From positions 1-34,771 of the forward strand of contig CAYTFK010000034.1 in NCBI GenBank assembly GCA_964436865.1: DNA of 34,771 nt, read 5' to 3'. Shown here in pieces: positions 33,104 through 34,771 of this stretch (positions are counted from its first letter, which is position 1; each line of letters begins with the position of its first letter). The notes beneath the pieces are model-generated. The model worked only from the letters and a program-made list of their open reading frames with translations. It had not been told where the DNA came from and ran no database searches. The translations under genes were made by a program, and so were the position numbers. The stretch comes from JAXGPP01 sp964436865. Its GTDB lineage: Bacteria > Planctomycetota > Planctomycetia > Pirellulales > Thermoguttaceae.

Positions 33104-34693
33104 ATGCCCAAGATCACCATCGACCAGCGCGAAGTGGAAGTTCCGCCCGAGGCGACCATCCTCGACGCCGCCCGCCTGCTGGGCGTTGATATCCCCACGC
33201 TTTGCTATCTCCAGGGCTACGAGCCCTCCACCTCGTGCCTCGTCTGCATGGTCCGCATCCGCGGCACCGACCGCTTCGTTCCCGCCTGCGCCACCCGGGT
33301 GTGGGACGCCATGGAAGTCGAAAGCGAGACCCCCGCGGTCCACCAGGTCCGCCGCGCCGCCCTGGAGCTTTTGCTTTCTGACCACGTGGGCGACTGCCTC
33401 GCCCCGTGCCTCTTCACCTGTCCGGCCCACATGGACATCCCCACCATGCTGCGGCAGATCGCCCAGGAGGATTGGCGCGAGGCGATCGTCACCATCAAGC
33501 ACGACATCGCCCTGCCCGCCGTGCTCGGCCGCGTCTGCCCGAAGCCCTGCGAAAAAGGCTGCCGCCGTGCCGGCGCCGATGGCGCGGTGGCCGTCTGCAA
33601 GCTCAAGCAGTTCGCCGCCGACGCCGATCTCGCCTCCGCCGCGCCCTTCGTGCCCGAATGCCGCCCGGGCACCGGCAAGCGCGTCGCCATTGTCGGCGGC
33701 GGGCCGACCGGCCTGGCAGCCGCCTATCACCTCCGTCAGGCCGGCCACGCCGTCTCGATCTTCGAACGCCGGGGCGAACTGGGCGGGCGCCTCCGCACCG
33801 AGACCAGCCCCGACGAACTGCCCCGCGATGTCCTCGACGCTGAGATCCGCGCCCTGTTGGCCGTGGGGATCGACGTTCATCCGGGTGTGACCATCGGCGG
33901 CGAAACCACGCTCGACGACCTCCGCTCGCGGCACGACGCGGTGCTCGTCGCCTGCGGGGCCATCGACAAGCCGTCGATTGCCGCCTGGGGCCTGAAGGCC
34001 GCCCAGCGTGGCATCGCCATCGACAAGGAGACCTTCGCCACCGGTATCACCGGCGTCTACGCCGCCGGCAACGCCATCCGCACCGCTGGCTTGGTGGTGC
34101 GAAGTGTCGCCGACGGGAAGGAGGCCGCGGCCGCGATCGATCGCTTCCTCTCCGGCGAGCCGGCTGTTCCCCTGCAAAAGCCCTTCTCATCGCGGATGGG
34201 CCGGCTGGAACCGGACGAGCTCGACGTCTTCGTCTCGGCCGCCGGCGCCGCGTCGCGGAGCGAAGGGGAAGACGGTCACTTCAGCGCCGCCGAAGCGGTC
34301 GAGCAGGCGGGCCGCTGCCTCCACTGCGATTGCAGCGGCCTGGGCGCCTGCCGGCTGAAGCGCTACGCCGCCCAGTACGGCGCCGACCCCGGCCGCTATC
34401 GCGGCGCGCGGGCGAAGTTCGAGCGCTGCGCCCAGCACTCGTTCGTCGTTTACGAGCCGGGCAAGTGCATCAACTGCGGCCTCTGCATCCAGATCGCTTC
34501 CCGCGCCCAGGAACCGTTGGGCCTCGCCTTCGTAGGCCGCGGCTTCGACGTTCGCGTCGGCGTCCCCTTCAACCGCTCGCTCGAAGAAGCCCTCACCCGT
34601 GTAGCCGCCGAGTGCATCGCCGCCTGCCCGACCGCCGCCCTTTCCGCTCGCCCCCAAGCCGCCGCCTCCTCCCTCCCCATCCTCCGCGGCTGA
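33104..34693 (+). CDS. 2Fe-2S / FAD / 4Fe-4S oxidoreductase partner of NuoEF (NuoG/GltD-like)
   Basis: The 529-residue protein begins with a NuoG/HydA-type 2Fe-2S domain (Cys34, Cys45, Cys48, Cys62). A GltD-type Cys-rich domain follows (CLAPCLFTCPAHMDIPTMLR near 106-125; GRVCPKPCEKGCRR near 143-156), then an FAD-binding Rossmann motif (VAIVGGGPTGLAAAYHLRQA near 195-214). The second, NAD(P)H-binding Rossmann domain of GltD-like enzymes appears absent: the chain runs from DAVLVACGAIDKPSIAAWGL straight to GITGVYAAGNAIR. The C-terminal part has RCLHCDCSGLGACRLKRYA and CINCGLCIQIAS plus AACPTAAL cluster motifs. NADH would be handled by NuoF next door. The spacer contains a hairpin. It is the last complete gene in the window. 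Confidence 0.88.
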   Translation: MPKITIDQREVEVPPEATILDAARLLGVDIPTLCYLQGYEPSTSCLVCMVRIRGTDRFVPACATRVWDAMEVESETPAVHQVRRAALELLLSDHVGDCLAPCLFTCPAHMDIPTMLRQIAQEDWREAIVTIKHDIALPAVLGRVCPKPCEKGCRRAGADGAVAVCKLKQFAADADLASAAPFVPECRPGTGKRVAIVGGGPTGLAAAYHLRQAGHAVSIFERRGELGGRLRTETSPDELPRDVLDAEIRALLAVGIDVHPGVTIGGETTLDDLRSRHDAVLVACGAIDKPSIAAWGLKAAQRGIAIDKETFATGITGVYAAGNAIRTAGLVVRSVADGKEAAAAIDRFLSGEPAVPLQKPFSSRMGRLEPDELDVFVSAAGAASRSEGEDGHFSAAEAVEQAGRCLHCDCSGLGACRLKRYAAQYGADPGRYRGARAKFERCAQHSFVVYEPGKCINCGLCIQIASRAQEPLGLAFVGRGFDVRVGVPFNRSLEEALTRVAAECIAACPTAALSARPQAAASSLPILRG

Positions 34694-34708
34694 TCCCCAA
34701 AGCAGTCG

Positions 34709-34729
34709 GCGAGAGTAGCGGCCTCTCGC
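34709..34729 (+). terminator. Hairpin after the last gene
   Basis: GCGAGAG (34709-34715) pairs with CTCTCGC (34723-34729) across a 7-nt loop, 15 bp after the stop at 34693. The stem sequence matches the hairpin at 33065-33081. It may be a terminator or a palindromic repeat; no T-run is present. Confidence 0.4.
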
Positions 34730-34771
34730 AGCACAAGTACCCGCCACGATGCCCGGTTATTGCTTCTGGTA

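Noticed and set aside
34749..34771. ATG near the window end, possibly the start of a next gene
   Set aside because: Only seven codons are visible; coding cannot be judged.

Overview
The window is high-GC bacterial DNA that looks planctomycetal, probably Pirellulales-like. The reasons are a DUF1559 type II pseudopilin with its H-x9-DG tail, an SHD1-domain secreted protein, PQQ-like and NHL propeller proteins, GC-rich palindromic intergenic repeats, and above all a bacterial microcompartment (BMC) locus of the Planctomycetes/Verrucomicrobia (PVM) fucose/rhamnose type. No rRNA, tRNA or CRISPR array was seen. A 100-N assembly gap lies at 26204-26303.

Layout. (1) 350-5996, plus strand: a very acidic protein, a purine nucleoside phosphorylase, isoleucyl-tRNA synthetase (eukaryote-like IleRS2 type), a palindromic repeat cluster and purN. 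(2) 6017-9944, minus strand: a polytopic GT-C-like glycosyltransferase, a small lipoprotein and a DUF1559 pseudopilin. (3) 10559-19333, plus strand: the BMC operon, in the order DeoR regulator, PduL, two BMC-H, acetate kinase, BMC-P, CoA-acylating aldehyde dehydrogenase, BMC-P, an RpiB-like protein of unknown role, BMC-P, class II aldolase and lactate/malate-type dehydrogenase. (4) 19330-23712, minus strand: DUF3999, DUF2339 and an SHD1/secreted propeller-like protein. (5) 23903-34693, plus strand: two PQQ-like propellers, an NHL protein broken by the gap, a tiny Tat-signal Cys protein, a Tat-exported ferredoxin, a NapH-like polytopic Fe-S protein, a NuoE-NuoF-ferredoxin fusion and a 2Fe-2S/FAD/4Fe-4S partner.

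How the BMC genes work together. The aldolase would split L-fuculose-1-P or L-rhamnulose-1-P into DHAP and lactaldehyde. The aldehyde dehydrogenase would make lactoyl-CoA, PduL would exchange CoA for phosphate, and the kinase would make lactate plus ATP. The dehydrogenase would recycle NAD. Four proteins carry a terminal amphipathic helix of encapsulation-peptide type: PduL, the aldehyde dehydrogenase, the RpiB-like protein and the aldolase. The kinase and the dehydrogenase have unusual residues at key positions. Sugar isomerases and kinases are not in the window.

The least described part is region 5. Four consecutive genes (ferredoxin, NapH-like, PQQ propeller, NuoEF) are joined by 4-bp ATGA overlaps, and the 2Fe-2S/FAD protein follows 47 bp later. 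This ties a periplasmic ferredoxin, a membrane Fe-S conduit and a periplasmic propeller to a cytosolic NADH-diaphorase. It reads as an NADH-linked trans-membrane electron-transfer module whose terminal partner is not visible.
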